Of a stretch of DNA of 64,000 nt, positions 39,870 to 48,620 are shown piece by piece. Within the stretch, counting starts at the first letter, position 1, and the number at the start of each line of letters is the position of its first letter. Source of the DNA: Stutzerimonas xanthomarina DSM 18231 (GTDB lineage Bacteria > Pseudomonadota > Gammaproteobacteria > Pseudomonadales > Pseudomonadaceae); NCBI RefSeq assembly GCF_900129835.1, contig NZ_FQXA01000004.1, positions 186,001 through 250,000 of the forward strand. Reading direction: 5' to 3'. The position numbers and the translations under genes are program-made. Below the pieces are notes generated by a model that saw nothing but the letters and a program-made list of their open reading frames with translations, had not been told where the DNA came from and ran no database searches.

Positions 39870-40742
39870 TCATGTGTACAACCACACCTTCAGCCCCTGC
39901 AGATTCCTCACCTGAATCTGCTGCGCCGCTGCATTCGCCTGCACCGTATTCGGATCGATCTGATAGCGCTGCAACACGTACTGCACCAACGCGCCACGGG
40001 TGGCGATACGCAGTTCACCGTCCTGCATGCCGTAATCGGTTTCGATGATCGATTTCTGCTCCGCACTGAGTCGCACATCCGGCTCGATGACCACATCTAC
40101 CGGAGTGTTCCAGGCTTCGTCCTGCTCGAGCCTGTTCTCGCTTTCATCCATCAGGTCCGGTTCACCACGGAAGCGGCTGAGGACGAAGTCGCGAAAGCCC
40201 CGGTTCTTCTCGCAATAGGCGCGCACATGCCAGCGGGTGCCGGTGAACACCAGGGTATGCGGTGCCATCACGCGGATTTCGACATCCGGGTGGGCGAGGG
40301 AGACATATTCGGTTTCCAACCGTAGCCCTTCGCGGCAGGCCTTGAGAATTGGCCGCAGCACCTCGGGCCGGATGCTGCGGTCAGGCATGTGCAGCACTTC
40401 GGTGTGCGCGTAAGCCAGCGCCAGGCCTTCGATATGCGGGGCGCGGTCGCGGTTTTGATCCAGTAGGTGCAGGTAGGCACTGGCGCTGCCATCGATGAAC
40501 AGCGGCTCGAACTGCGGGCTCGGCTTATAGCCTTTCAGATGGCGGTCATATGTAAGATTTTCCGGCGCATGTTCGTTCAGGTAGGTGTTGATGTCCTTCG
40601 ACGCTTGCTGCCGGCTGATGCCAAAACTCTGCATCAGGTGACCCGTAGTCAGGCGGCCTTCCCACCACGCAATCGTCTCGATCAGGCGGTACCGCAGTGC
40701 CAGATCCCAGCGAACCTGACTGATCGATTGCTTGCGTTTCAT
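39870..40742 (-). CDS. WYL-domain transcriptional regulator (BrxR/CapW-like)
   Basis: A 290-residue regulator. A winged helix-turn-helix is at about residues 8-65 (LRYRLIETIAWWEGRLTTGHLMQSFGISRQQASKDI). A WYL domain follows at about 125-200, with LVFTGTRWHVRAYCEKNRGFRDFVLSRF. A WCX-type C-terminal domain completes it. This order and the N-terminal block match BrxR/CapW, which repress BREX and CBASS defence operons and respond to a ligand or DNA damage. No defence genes are adjacent. It is divergent from a 32-aa peptide gene, with 113 bp between them. Confidence 0.85.
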   Translation of the reverse strand: MKRKQSISQVRWDLALRYRLIETIAWWEGRLTTGHLMQSFGISRQQASKDINTYLNEHAPENLTYDRHLKGYKPSPQFEPLFIDGSASAYLHLLDQNRDRAPHIEGLALAYAHTEVLHMPDRSIRPEVLRPILKACREGLRLETEYVSLAHPDVEIRVMAPHTLVFTGTRWHVRAYCEKNRGFRDFVLSRFRGEPDLMDESENRLEQDEAWNTPVDVVIEPDVRLSAEQKSIIETDYGMQDGELRIATRGALVQYVLQRYQIDPNTVQANAAAQQIQVRNLQGLKVWLYT

Positions 40743-40788
40743 GCGCGCCCCATCTGTTGGAAATGTTTACGTGCGACTATCGGGTGAC

Positions 40789-40817
40789 TCGACGTGTCGT
40801 GCGACGCTACATATATT
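40789..40817 (+). promoter_or_regulatory. Promoter with palindrome upstream of the 32-aa gene
   Basis: A -35 TCGACG (40789-40794) and a -10 TATATT (40812-40817) are exactly 17 bp apart. The -35 is embedded in CGACgtGTCG (40790-40799). A 7-bp direct repeat GTGCGAC occurs at 40771-40777 and 40799-40805. The site lies within the region shared with the divergent WYL regulator gene. Operator function is inferred. Confidence 0.5.
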
Positions 40818-40855
40818 CAGGGCGTACTTCAAGCAAGCAGATAAAGGAACGCCCC

Positions 40856-40954
40856 ATGAGCCTGTTACTGAATGCGCTTATTTTTTCGTTGACTGCCTTT
40901 GCCGGAATGGGCGTTCTGGCGTGGCTGGCTTACGGTGCCAGCGAACGGAAGTGA
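40856..40954 (+). CDS. Small single-pass membrane protein, 32 aa
   Basis: The peptide MSLLLNALIFSLTAFAGMGV continues with a further hydrophobic turn and ends in GASERK. One transmembrane helix covers residues 3-26, with a short charged tail. AAGGA at 40844-40848 sits 7 bp before the ATG. A promoter with good spacing lies 40 bp upstream. It is divergent from the WYL regulator, a usual place for a regulator's target. I do not recognise it; regulatory membrane peptide or type I toxin-like peptide are guesses. Confidence 0.5.
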   Translation: MSLLLNALIFSLTAFAGMGVLAWLAYGASERK

Positions 40955-41059
40955 AGGGTGTTTACAATTTCGTTGCCGATGAATAGTCGCCCGATGAGTG
41001 GTTGGAATCTCCGAGTGTAAAGCAGGGTCTTTGTTTCAGACCCAGCGCACGAGGCCCCC

Positions 41060-41275
41060 ATGAAAACCCTGTCCCGTCACCTTGCCGAAAATTTTCCGGC
41101 TGATTACAAGACCCGCGTTGAACCGCAAGAAGACGGTTGTTTGGTGGTCCGTGTCGGGTATCCGCTCAACGGCACCGAAGCCACTCGGGTGATGTCGGGC
41201 CGGCATGTTCAGAACGGTCTGCTGGTTGAAACCATTCTGGAAGACATGCGCAACGAGTTGGCGCGCGTCCAGTAA
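41060..41275 (+). CDS. Hypothetical protein, 71 aa
   Basis: A soluble protein starting MKTLSRHLAENFPADYKTRV, with a central VVRVGYPLNGTEATRVMSG stretch and a C-terminal amphipathic helix. GAGG lies at 41049-41052. It is 105 bp after the 32-aa gene and ends 18 bp before the end of the convergent kinase gene. Coding-type base use and a clean start support a real gene. I know of no function. Confidence 0.65.
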   Translation: MKTLSRHLAENFPADYKTRVEPQEDGCLVVRVGYPLNGTEATRVMSGRHVQNGLLVETILEDMRNELARVQ

Positions 41276-41292
41276 CTCCCTCGTGTCATCCG

Positions 41293-42618
41293 CTACGGTC
41301 TTTGGCTCTGCTTCGCAAGCCGGACGCGTACGCAGAGCCCTCCAAGCTCGCTCTCCTCAAGTAATAGCTCACCCCGCCAGGCAACCAGAATATCGCGTAC
41401 GATACCAAGCCCCAGCCCGTGCCCTTCGGCATGTTCATCGAGGCGAGTACCGCGTTCCAGCACTGCGTCGCGACGCGCTTCAGGGATGCCCGGCCCATCA
41501 TCATCGACTGAGATGAGGTAGCCGTCGGTGATCGGGGCGATTGTCAGCCGCACCTCAGATCGGGCGAACTTGCAGGCGTTGTCCAGCAGGTTGCCGAGCA
41601 GCTCAAGCATGTCCTCGCGGTCCCAAGGCAAGCGGCATCCTTCATGGCTGTGCCAATGTAGATGGAGATCCCGACGGTGGATCATCCGCAACGTTTCGAA
41701 CAGCGGGGCGAGTTCTGCGGCGCAATCGAAATAGCTGCCGGGCAGCACTTCGCCAGCCAGGCGTGCGCGACCCAGTTCCCGCGTGACCCGTTGTTGAATC
41801 TGCTCGAGCTGTTCCGCAAGGCTGGCCTGCAACTCTGGATACGCGGCGAGTTCCTCGCGTCGGACCAGGCTGCCGAGCACCGCCAGCGGTGTTTTCAATG
41901 CGTGACCGAGATTGCCCAGCGCATGGCGTGAGCGTTTCAGGGTGTCGTCGGTGTGTGCCAGCAGATGGTTGATCTGTTCCACGAGTGGTTGCAGTTCGAC
42001 CGGCGCCTGGACGTCCAATTGCTGACGCTGGCCCTGCTGCAGCTGCGCAATCTGCTGGCGTGCTCGCTCCAGCGGGCGCATGGCGAGTTTGACCGCGTAG
42101 CGCTGCAGCAGCAGCAACACCAGCAGCGCCAGACCGACCAGTCCCAAGCCACTGAGCCTGACCTGGGTAAAGCTTTTGAGGATGGGCGTGTAATCTTGCG
42201 CCACGTTGATGGTGATGGTTTGCCCGTCGCGCCGATAGGTGGCTCGATAAGCCAACAGACGCTGATCCTGCGGACCGTCCAGCAGATCCTCGGCCATGCC
42301 GTTGCCAGCCGGCCAGGTCGGTTCGGCGTCCCACAGAGAGCGGGATCGCCAGCTACGGGCCGGCAAGTCGATGCGGAAATAGTGGCCGGAAAACGCGCGT
42401 TGATAACGCGGATTCAACCGGCTCGAATCGAGCACAAACCCCTCCGGACCCTGAACCACGGCCGTCAACAGGCCTTCCGTTTCTTCCCTTAGATCGGTGG
42501 CCAGGTTGCGCCGCAGGCCTGACTCGAACAACCAGAGACTGCTTTGGACCAGCAACAGTCCGACCAGCAGCAGCACCGCGATCAGTCCGACGCTGAGGCT
42601 GCGCTGGATCGACTTCAA
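41293..42618 (-). CDS. Sensor histidine kinase (BqsS/PhoQ-like)
   Basis: A 441-residue membrane kinase. TM1 is at residues 8-31 and TM2 at about 155-173, enclosing a ~120-residue periplasmic sensor. HAMP and the dimerisation domain follow, with the phosphoacceptor His240 in [12 protein letters not shown]. The ATPase has [18 protein letters not shown] and HGLGLGIV. Just after TM1 residues 44-48 read REETE, fitting the RExxE ferrous-iron motif described for BqsS of P. aeruginosa. The linked PepSY genes also recall that operon. It overlaps the response regulator by 4 bp. Confidence 0.9.
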   Translation of the reverse strand: MKSIQRSLSVGLIAVLLLVGLLLVQSSLWLFESGLRRNLATDLREETEGLLTAVVQGPEGFVLDSSRLNPRYQRAFSGHYFRIDLPARSWRSRSLWDAEPTWPAGNGMAEDLLDGPQDQRLLAYRATYRRDGQTITINVAQDYTPILKSFTQVRLSGLGLVGLALLVLLLLQRYAVKLAMRPLERARQQIAQLQQGQRQQLDVQAPVELQPLVEQINHLLAHTDDTLKRSRHALGNLGHALKTPLAVLGSLVRREELAAYPELQASLAEQLEQIQQRVTRELGRARLAGEVLPGSYFDCAAELAPLFETLRMIHRRDLHLHWHSHEGCRLPWDREDMLELLGNLLDNACKFARSEVRLTIAPITDGYLISVDDDGPGIPEARRDAVLERGTRLDEHAEGHGLGLGIVRDILVAWRGELLLEESELGGLCVRVRLAKQSQRP

Positions 42619-43280
42619 GCGGCGCCGCCGAAGCGGTAACCCTGGCCGCGGCGGGTTTCGATCAGCTCGCGACCGAGCTTGCCGCGCAACCGATTGACGT
42701 GCACCTCGATGACGTTGGAGTCACGCTCGGTTTCGCCGTCGTAAAGGTGTTCGGCCAGCTGGGTTTTCGACATGAGCTGGCCGGGATGCAGCATGAAATA
42801 GCGCAGCAGACGAAATTCGCCAGTGGTCAGTTCGATGTCCTGACCATCCTTGTGGCAGCGCTGGCGTGCTTCGTCCAGGGCTATTCCTCCTGCCTGCAGC
42901 AACGGCTGATTGGCTACGCCGTGGGCGCGCCGCAGCAGTGCCTGGATACGCAGTAGCAGCTCTTCGGGATGGAAGGGTTTGGTCAAGTAGTCGTCGGCCC
43001 CGGCTTTCAACCCTTCGATGCGCTCGGCCCAGGAGTCGCGGGCCGTCAGGATCAGCACCGGCGTCGCCAGGCCACGGCTACGCCAAGCGCGCAACACCTC
43101 GAGCCCCGGTTTGCCAGGCAGGCCGAGGTCCAGAACCATCAGGTCATAGGGTTCGCTGCTGCCCTGATAGTCGGCGTCGCGACCATCCGCCAGCCAGTCG
43201 GTGGCATAGCCTTGGCGCGTGAGGCTGGCGACCAGCTCATCGGCCAGCGGAATATTGTCTTCGACCAGTAAAAGGCGCAT
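42615..43280 (-). CDS. OmpR-family response regulator
   Basis: A 221-residue two-component regulator. The receiver domain has the acidic pair in LLVEDN, the phosphoacceptor Asp51 (MVLDLGLPG) and the conserved lysine in [11 protein letters not shown]. The C-terminal winged helix has [17 protein letters not shown] and [14 protein letters not shown]. It starts at the last base of the upstream PepSY gene's stop and overlaps the kinase, so it is translated together with both. Targets are likely the PepSY/CusF genes nearby. Confidence 0.93.
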   Translation of the reverse strand: MRLLLVEDNIPLADELVASLTRQGYATDWLADGRDADYQGSSEPYDLMVLDLGLPGKPGLEVLRAWRSRGLATPVLILTARDSWAERIEGLKAGADDYLTKPFHPEELLLRIQALLRRAHGVANQPLLQAGGIALDEARQRCHKDGQDIELTTGEFRLLRYFMLHPGQLMSKTQLAEHLYDGETERDSNVIEVHVNRLRGKLGRELIETRRGQGYRFGGAA

Positions 43281-43585
43281 CAGTCTTCTTCATCCTTGAG
43301 CAGACGGCCGTCGCGCGCGTCCAGTTCCAGCTCGCGGGCGACGCCGTCGGCGGTCAGTAATTCGATTTCGTAAACGTAAACGCCATCCTCTTCTTCCAGC
43401 TCTGCCTCAAGCAATCGGGCGCCTGGGTGGCGAGCCATGGCCTGCTGCAACAGACTTTCCAAGGGCTGAATCAGCCCCTCACGCCGCAGCCGCAGGGCTT
43501 CGTCCTGATCGAGGTCGCGGCTCGCCACCGGAGTGGCGGCGAGCAGCAGGGCCAGCGGAAAGGTGAAAAGAATGGCGGGTCGCAT
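43280..43585 (-). CDS. PepSY-domain periplasmic protein 1
   Basis: A 101-residue secreted protein: signal peptide to about VAS, then one PepSY domain ([54 protein letters not shown]) and an acidic end, [13 protein letters not shown]. It overlaps its neighbours on both sides by one base or a stop codon. PepSY domains bind or inhibit partner proteins. In this operon it may tune the kinase in the periplasm; that is inference. Confidence 0.85.
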   Translation of the reverse strand: MRPAILFTFPLALLLAATPVASRDLDQDEALRLRREGLIQPLESLLQQAMARHPGARLLEAELEEEDGVYVYEIELLTADGVARELELDARDGRLLKDEED

Positions 43586-43893
43586 TAGTCGTCCTGATGG
43601 TCCTTGAGTACTTCGCCGGTCTTGGCGTCAAGCTCTAGGTCCCATTGCACACCTTTGTCGTCGCGCAATTCAACCTGATAGATGTGGCGACCGTATTCTT
43701 CTTCCAATTCGGTCTCTTCGACGGTGGCCCCGGGGTGCTTGGCCAATGCAGCTTCGTTGAGCTTCTCGAACGATTGAATGGTGCCTGCATCGCGCAACTT
43801 CAAAGCCTCATCCGGTCCCAGATCGCGGGCCATGGCCAGGTTGGCGCCGAGGGCGAGGGCGGCGGCAGTGATCAGCGTAGTCAGTGTTTTCAT
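43585..43893 (-). CDS. PepSY-domain periplasmic protein 2
   Basis: A 102-residue paralogue of the next gene: signal peptide to AMA, then RDLGPDEALKLRDAGTIQSFEKL and the PepSY core ending DLELDAKTGEVLKDHQDD. The two share the DLxxDEALxLRxxGxIQ layout, so they probably arose by tandem duplication. The ATG at 43893 gives a proper signal peptide; the longer reading to 44055 does not. First gene of the PepSY-PepSY-regulator-kinase operon. Confidence 0.85.
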   Translation of the reverse strand: MKTLTTLITAAALALGANLAMARDLGPDEALKLRDAGTIQSFEKLNEAALAKHPGATVEETELEEEYGRHIYQVELRDDKGVQWDLELDAKTGEVLKDHQDD

Positions 43894-44053
43894 GGTTTCG
43901 TTTTCCTGTGTGGGTTTCGACGATTCACAGGTTACGAGGTGCGGCTTACGCGAAACTGAACGCGACGATGTGCGGAAAAGCCGGCTGGCAGAGCAATAGG
44001 GGCGACCGCATTGTCCAATACGGCGTACGTCCACCTGATCCAGGAGGTCCGTC

Positions 44054-44413
44054 ATGAAAGCGTTCTATTGCGTCACGCTCAGTCTTGTACTGCTCGCCCC
44101 GGCTGCGCTCGCTCAGGATCTACTCAAGCCTGCGGCCCCTTCAGATTCTCCGGATATCGATGCCGGCCCGGCCACCGAAATGGTCTCCGAACCCGTTATG
44201 CGCGCCACCGGCACGATCGAGGCAATCGATCGTGAACGAGGCGTGGTGACCATCGCCCATGGCCCGGTGCCGGCGTTGAAATGGCCCGCTTCGACCATGG
44301 AATTTCAGGCCCGTCGCGAGCAGCTGGAAGGGTTGGCCAAGGGCGATGCGGTGCAGATCGGTTTCCAAAGCGAAGGGGATGAGGCTGCGTTGGTCTCCAT
44401 CGACAAGCGTTGA
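44054..44413 (+). CDS. CusF-like periplasmic copper-binding domain protein
   Basis: A 119-residue protein with a signal peptide ending ALA-QD. After an acidic linker comes a CusF-type OB fold (ATGTIEAIDRERGVVTIAHG). CusF binds Cu(I)/Ag(I) through His, Trp and two Met. Here His69, Trp77 and Met82 line up, but the other Met position is Ser80 (WPASTMEF against WPEMTMRF in E. coli). It is divergent from the PepSY operon (160 bp) and followed by a third PepSY gene. No CusA/B/C gene is adjacent. Confidence 0.8.
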   Translation: MKAFYCVTLSLVLLAPAALAQDLLKPAAPSDSPDIDAGPATEMVSEPVMRATGTIEAIDRERGVVTIAHGPVPALKWPASTMEFQARREQLEGLAKGDAVQIGFQSEGDEAALVSIDKR

Positions 44414-44524
44414 TACAGACAGGTCGCCGGCGCGGACGGTTGCAGTGAACCAATCACCCGCCGTTGAGCTCGTATTTTCAAGGGCCACCGTGTGGCTCGT
44501 CCCGATAACACGAGGAATTCAATC

Positions 44525-44791
44525 ATGTACCACAAGAAATTGACCGCTGCCCTTGCCGTTGCTGTTTTGGGAACTACTAGTGGCGTTGCACTGGCTGACC
44601 AGCCGGGCGCCGACTGGATCACCCTCGAGCAAGCCGTGGAAAAAGCCAAGGCTGCCGGCTACACCACGCTGCACTCCATCGATGCCGATGGTGACTCCTG
44701 GGAAGGCGAAGGCATGAAGGCTGACGGCAAGGTCTGGGAATTCAAGATTGACGGTAAATCCGGTGAAGTGACCCGCGATAAAGAAGACTGA
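44525..44791 (+). CDS. PepSY-domain periplasmic protein 3
   Basis: An 88-residue protein: signal peptide to ALA, then a short PepSY-type domain (DWITLEQAVEKAKAAGYTTLHSIDADGDSWEGEGMKADGKVWEFKIDGKSGEVTRDKED). The DGKSGEV end is typical of the PepSY_2 group. The ATG at 44525 follows CGAGGA. It lies 111 bp after the CusF-like gene on the same strand, facing the operon with two more PepSY genes. Confidence 0.82.
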   Translation: MYHKKLTAALAVAVLGTTSGVALADQPGADWITLEQAVEKAKAAGYTTLHSIDADGDSWEGEGMKADGKVWEFKIDGKSGEVTRDKED

Positions 44792-44887
44792 TCGTGTGCT
44801 GACCCCGCGCGGCAAAACCCTATTTGCCGCTTGGCGGGCCGGCTCATTCCTGATCCGGCCCGCCCGCCCAAGGTTCGCAGGTTTTGA

Positions 44888-46693
44888 CTATTGCGAGTCC
44901 TTGTCCTTGTTACGATTCGGCATCACCTTGGCGAAAATCTGCTTGGCTGACTGCACCAGAATACCGGCCTGATCGGGGTCACCTTGCAGCAGTGTCGTGG
45001 CGTACTTCTTGATCTGATCGATCTTCAGATGCGGCGGCAAAGGCGGCACGTTGGGGTCGGTCTTGAATTCGATCAGGACCGGCCGGTCCGCGGCGAAGGC
45101 CTGCTCCCAGGCGGCAACGACCTGATCTTCACGGTCGACATAGATGCCAACCAGCCCAATGGATTCGGCAAAACGGTGGTAGGGCACGTTGGGTATGTTC
45201 TGCGACGCCTCGAACTTCGGATCGCCCTCCATGACCCGTTGCTCCCAGGTCACCTGATTCAGATCCTCATTGTTGAATACGCAGCAGATCCATTGCGGGT
45301 TCTCCCATTCCTGCCAGTACTTGGCCACGGTGATCAGTTCGGCCATGTTGTTCATCTGCATCGCACCGTCGCCCACCATCGCCACCACCGTGCGCTCCGG
45401 ATGGCAGAACTTGGCTGCTATGGCGTAGGGCACTGCCGCGCCCATTGATGCCAGCCCACCGGACAGCGAGCCCATCATGCCGCGACGCAGGTGAATGTCG
45501 CGCGCATACCAGTTGGCGCAGGAGCCTGAATCGCTGGTGACGATGCTCATGTCCGGCAACCGTGGCGAGAGTTCGAGTGCAACGCGCTGCGGATTGATCG
45601 GTTCCGCCGAAACCATGGCGCGCTCGACCAGCGTGTCGTCCCAGTCGTCTCGCCAGTTCTCGATGCGATCCCGCCACTCGCGATCTGCCTTGTGCAGTAA
45701 CAGTGGCAGGAGGGCGCGCAAGGTCTCCGCCGAGTCCCCTTGCAGGTTCACTTCCATCGGGTAACGGATGCTGAGCATGTCCGCCTTGAGGTCGATCTGT
45801 ACGCCGCGGGCCTGGCCTTCCTCGGGCAGAAATTCGGAGTAAGGGAAGCCCGACCCAACCATCAGCAGCGTGTCGCATTCATTCATCATCTTGTAGCTCG
45901 GTTCGGTGCCGAGCAGGCCGATCGAACCGGTTACCCACGGCAGGTCATCCGGCACCGCGGCCTTGCCCAGCAGCGCCTTGGCCACGCCCGCCCCGAGTTT
46001 CTGCGCCACCGCGATGATTTCATCGGTGGCGTCCAGCGCGCCGGCACCCACCAGAATCGCGACCTTCTTGCCGGCGTTGAGCACCTCGGCCGCACGGATC
46101 AGGTCTGTGTTGTAGGGCACGATCTTCGGTCGGTTGTACCCGATGCCGGAAAACACCGCGCCGTGGCTACGCGGAGGGTCGCTGTATTCCATTTCCTGTA
46201 AATCGTTGGGCAGGATGATCGCAGTGACCGTGCGCTGTCCCAGCGCCGTGCGTATCGCTCGGTCCACCAGATGGCGTACTTGCCCCGGTGTGCTGGCTTG
46301 CTGGACGAACGCACCGGCGACATCCTTGAACATAGAGGCCAGGTCGACTTCCTGCTGATAGTGCGCGCCCATGGCGGTACGGGCCTGCTGGCCAGCGATC
46401 GCCAGCACCGGCATGTGGTCCATGCGGGCGTCGTACAACCCTGTTAGCAGATGCGTTGCGCCTGGGCCGGAGGTGGCGATGCACACGCCCAGCCCGCCGT
46501 TGAACTTGGCATCGGCCGAGGCCATGAACGCCGCCATTTCCTCATGCCGCGCCTGGATGAAGCGGATCTTCTCATTGGCGCGATTCAGCGCGCCGAACAC
46601 GCCGTTGATGCCATCGCCCGGATAGCCGTAAATGCGCCGAACGCCCCATTGATAGAGGCGTTCGATCAGGAAGTCACCAACTGTTATCGCCAT
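44888..46693 (-). CDS. Thiamine pyrophosphate enzyme, pyruvate oxidase (PoxB)-like
   Basis: A 601-residue ThDP enzyme. The N-terminal domain has YGYPGDGINGVFGAL and the ThDP glutamate in QARHEEMAAFMA. A central FAD/nucleotide-type domain follows. The C-terminal ThDP-binding motif is MVGDGAMQMNNMAELITVAKYW. Overall it fits the pyruvate dehydrogenase (quinone)/acetolactate-synthase-like group, which decarboxylates 2-oxo acids. The ATG at 46693 starts MAITVGDFLIERLYQWGV. Exact substrate is not certain. It lies downstream of a DUF899 gene on the same strand. Confidence 0.82.
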   Translation of the reverse strand: MAITVGDFLIERLYQWGVRRIYGYPGDGINGVFGALNRANEKIRFIQARHEEMAAFMASADAKFNGGLGVCIATSGPGATHLLTGLYDARMDHMPVLAIAGQQARTAMGAHYQQEVDLASMFKDVAGAFVQQASTPGQVRHLVDRAIRTALGQRTVTAIILPNDLQEMEYSDPPRSHGAVFSGIGYNRPKIVPYNTDLIRAAEVLNAGKKVAILVGAGALDATDEIIAVAQKLGAGVAKALLGKAAVPDDLPWVTGSIGLLGTEPSYKMMNECDTLLMVGSGFPYSEFLPEEGQARGVQIDLKADMLSIRYPMEVNLQGDSAETLRALLPLLLHKADREWRDRIENWRDDWDDTLVERAMVSAEPINPQRVALELSPRLPDMSIVTSDSGSCANWYARDIHLRRGMMGSLSGGLASMGAAVPYAIAAKFCHPERTVVAMVGDGAMQMNNMAELITVAKYWQEWENPQWICCVFNNEDLNQVTWEQRVMEGDPKFEASQNIPNVPYHRFAESIGLVGIYVDREDQVVAAWEQAFAADRPVLIEFKTDPNVPPLPPHLKIDQIKKYATTLLQGDPDQAGILVQSAKQIFAKVMPNRNKDKDSQ

Positions 46694-46793
46694 GAGATTT
46701 CGCCTGGTCTGGACTGGAAGCAGCCCAGGCGACGATTGCCGTACGCCTGGTGTATTAGTCTGGACCGGGCGTTGCCGCCAGGGTTCGCGGGTT

Positions 46794-47597
46794 TCAGCCG
46801 GATGACAGGGTCTCTGCCTGATGACAGCAGCCTTGGCTGGTAGCCGAATCATTGCGATTGGCGCGGCCGGTTGCATCTACGGTGTCCGCACTGCCGTAGC
46901 GATCATGGTGACGCACCCAGTCGGTCAGGTTGTACCGCGGCCCGTTTTCGTTGCGCCCGTTAGGGGTCATGTCCAGCAGTACATAGCTGCCCAGCAACTC
47001 CTCGGCGCCACGCCCATAGGCGGAAAAGGTGTGATAGATACGCCCGTCCTCGTCGCGATAGAACACGCTAAAGCCCGATAGCTCTTCGCAGACGAAAGGC
47101 TCCCAGGCGAAGTTGTGGAAGACCTTGCCATCGACGATGTCCTCGCGGTCGAAAGACACGTGGAAGTCACGGTTGAAATCGCTACCGGCCGAAGACACCC
47201 AGCGAATGCTCCAGCCCATGCGCTGGCGAAAAGCATCGATCGCCGCGAAGGGGCCGCGCGACACGGCAACGACACTGACATCGTGGTTGGCCAGATGCAC
47301 CAGCGTTCCTTGCAGATGGTCCATCTCGAACGAGCAGCCGACACAGCCTTCCTCCCAGTCCGGGCCGAACATGAAGTGCTTGATGATCAGCTGGCTACGG
47401 CCGCCAAAGAGGTCGTCCAGGCTCACCGAGCCCTGTGCGTCCTGAAAGCGGTAATCCTTATCCACAAGGGTCCAGGGCAATTCGCGACGGGCGGCGGCCA
47501 GGGCCTCGCGTTGATGGGTGACCTGTTTTTCCTTGATCAAATGTTCGGCATGTGCGGCCAGCCATTGCTGGGGGGAAACGATCGAGTGGTTCTTCAC
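46794..47597 (-). CDS. DUF899 family thioredoxin-like protein
   Basis: A 267-residue protein of the DUF899 family, which has a thioredoxin-like fold. The start is a GTG at 47597, with GGAGG 6 bp upstream. Family motifs are LPWTLVDKDYRFQ, QLIIKHFMFGPDWEEGCVGCSFEMDHL (a C-V-G-C pair), RMGWSIRWVSSAGSDFNRDFHVSF and TFSAYGRGAEELLGSY. Function is not established; redox activity is inferred from the Cys pair. One perfect DnaA-box sequence occurs inside it at 47458-47466, probably by chance. Confidence 0.82.
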   Translation of the reverse strand: MKNHSIVSPQQWLAAHAEHLIKEKQVTHQREALAAARRELPWTLVDKDYRFQDAQGSVSLDDLFGGRSQLIIKHFMFGPDWEEGCVGCSFEMDHLQGTLVHLANHDVSVVAVSRGPFAAIDAFRQRMGWSIRWVSSAGSDFNRDFHVSFDREDIVDGKVFHNFAWEPFVCEELSGFSVFYRDEDGRIYHTFSAYGRGAEELLGSYVLLDMTPNGRNENGPRYNLTDWVRHHDRYGSADTVDATGRANRNDSATSQGCCHQAETLSSG

Positions 47598-47738
47598 TGT
47601 GGGCCTCCGGTAGCGCGGCGCGCATCGGGATTCCGATGCATTCAAGCAATGGTCGATTGGCTTTTGCGCAAATCGACAGCGAGGTGCGGGCCGTTCAGTC
47701 GGGTATCATCAACGGCCGTTTCCTCCAGTATCGCCGCC

Positions 47739-48620
47739 ATGCCCGCTCCCGCCGCCCGCAGCACCCTGCATCTGCCCCAAGGTCACTGGGCCACTGTGCT
47801 TGACTGCCTATGTGCGCATTTTCAGGCAATCGACCGGGCGACCTGGCTCGATCGTTTCGCCCGCGGCCGCGTGCTGGGTGCGGACGGGCAGCCACTGGCG
47901 CTCGACCACCCTTATCAGGTGGGTTTAAAGGTTTATTACTTCCGTGAGGTGCCGGACGAGAAGCCGATCCCGTTCGAGGAAGCCGTGCTGCATCTGGACG
48001 ACCACCTGCTGGTGGCCGACAAACCGCACTTTCTGCCGGTGATGCCGGCTGGCGAATACGTCAACGAGACGCTGCTGGCGCGCCTGAGCAAGCGTGTGGG
48101 CAATCCCGATCTGGTGCCGATCCATCGCATCGACCGACTGACGGCTGGGCTGGTGCTGTTCTCGACCAATCCCGAGAGTCGCGGTCGCTACCAGGCACTG
48201 TTCCGCGAGCGCCGTATCGACAAGCGTTATGAGGCGATCTGCCCGGCGCTACCTGACCTTGAATTTCCGCGTGTGGAGCGGCTGCACATGATCGACGGTG
48301 AGCCGTTCTTCCTGATGAAGCGCGGCGAAGGCGAACCCAATAGCGAGACGCGCATCAAGGTGCTCGAACGCCGCGGCGGGCTTTGGCGTTACGCGCTCTA
48401 TCCGGTTACCGGACGCAAACATCAACTGCGCTTGCAGATGGCCACGCTGGGTGCCGGTATTTGCAATGACCCCTTCTACCCCGAGTTGATCGAGCGGGCG
48501 AGGCGTGACCAGGACGACTATGACCTGCCGCTCAAGCTGCTGGCGCGCGGGCTGCAATTCGACGACCCGTTGACTGGCGAGCGGCGGTGTTTCGAGAGTC
48601 GTTTACAGCTCGACTGGTAA
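47739..48620 (+). CDS. RluA-family pseudouridine synthase
   Basis: A 293-residue RNA pseudouridine synthase. The catalytic Asp132 is in VPIHRIDRLTAGLVLFS. RYEAICPALP and YPVTGRKHQLRLQMA are the other family motifs. The N-terminus has a short S4-like region (ATWLDRFARGRV). It is close to the subgroup acting on rRNA or tRNA; the exact site is unknown. The ATG at 47739 is chosen because the frame upstream is antisense to the DUF899 gene. Its last 13 codons are the first part of a tandem repeat. Confidence 0.87.
   Translation: MPAPAARSTLHLPQGHWATVLDCLCAHFQAIDRATWLDRFARGRVLGADGQPLALDHPYQVGLKVYYFREVPDEKPIPFEEAVLHLDDHLLVADKPHFLPVMPAGEYVNETLLARLSKRVGNPDLVPIHRIDRLTAGLVLFSTNPESRGRYQALFRERRIDKRYEAICPALPDLEFPRVERLHMIDGEPFFLMKRGEGEPNSETRIKVLERRGGLWRYALYPVTGRKHQLRLQMATLGAGICNDPFYPELIERARRDQDDYDLPLKLLARGLQFDDPLTGERRCFESRLQLDW

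Noticed and set aside
38977-39885. A 302-codon minus-strand open frame upstream of sbcD
   Set aside because: It runs through inverted structured repeats and REP copies. The translation is repeat-derived (for example FLVWPRKSNQKE-type text), a common false gene in Pseudomonas.
39000-41300. BREX or CBASS operon next to the BrxR/CapW-like regulator
   Set aside because: No cyclase, BrxC, PglX or effector gene is present; neighbours are sbcCD, small proteins and a two-component system.
43894-44053. BqsR-type binding site (TTAAG direct repeat)
   Set aside because: No TTAAG pair at the right spacing; only a loose TTACG repeat near 43934-43952, which is too weak to call.
47458-47466. A fourth perfect DnaA box
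   Set aside because: It is isolated inside the DUF899 coding sequence and matches the chance expectation of about 0.5 per 64 kb.
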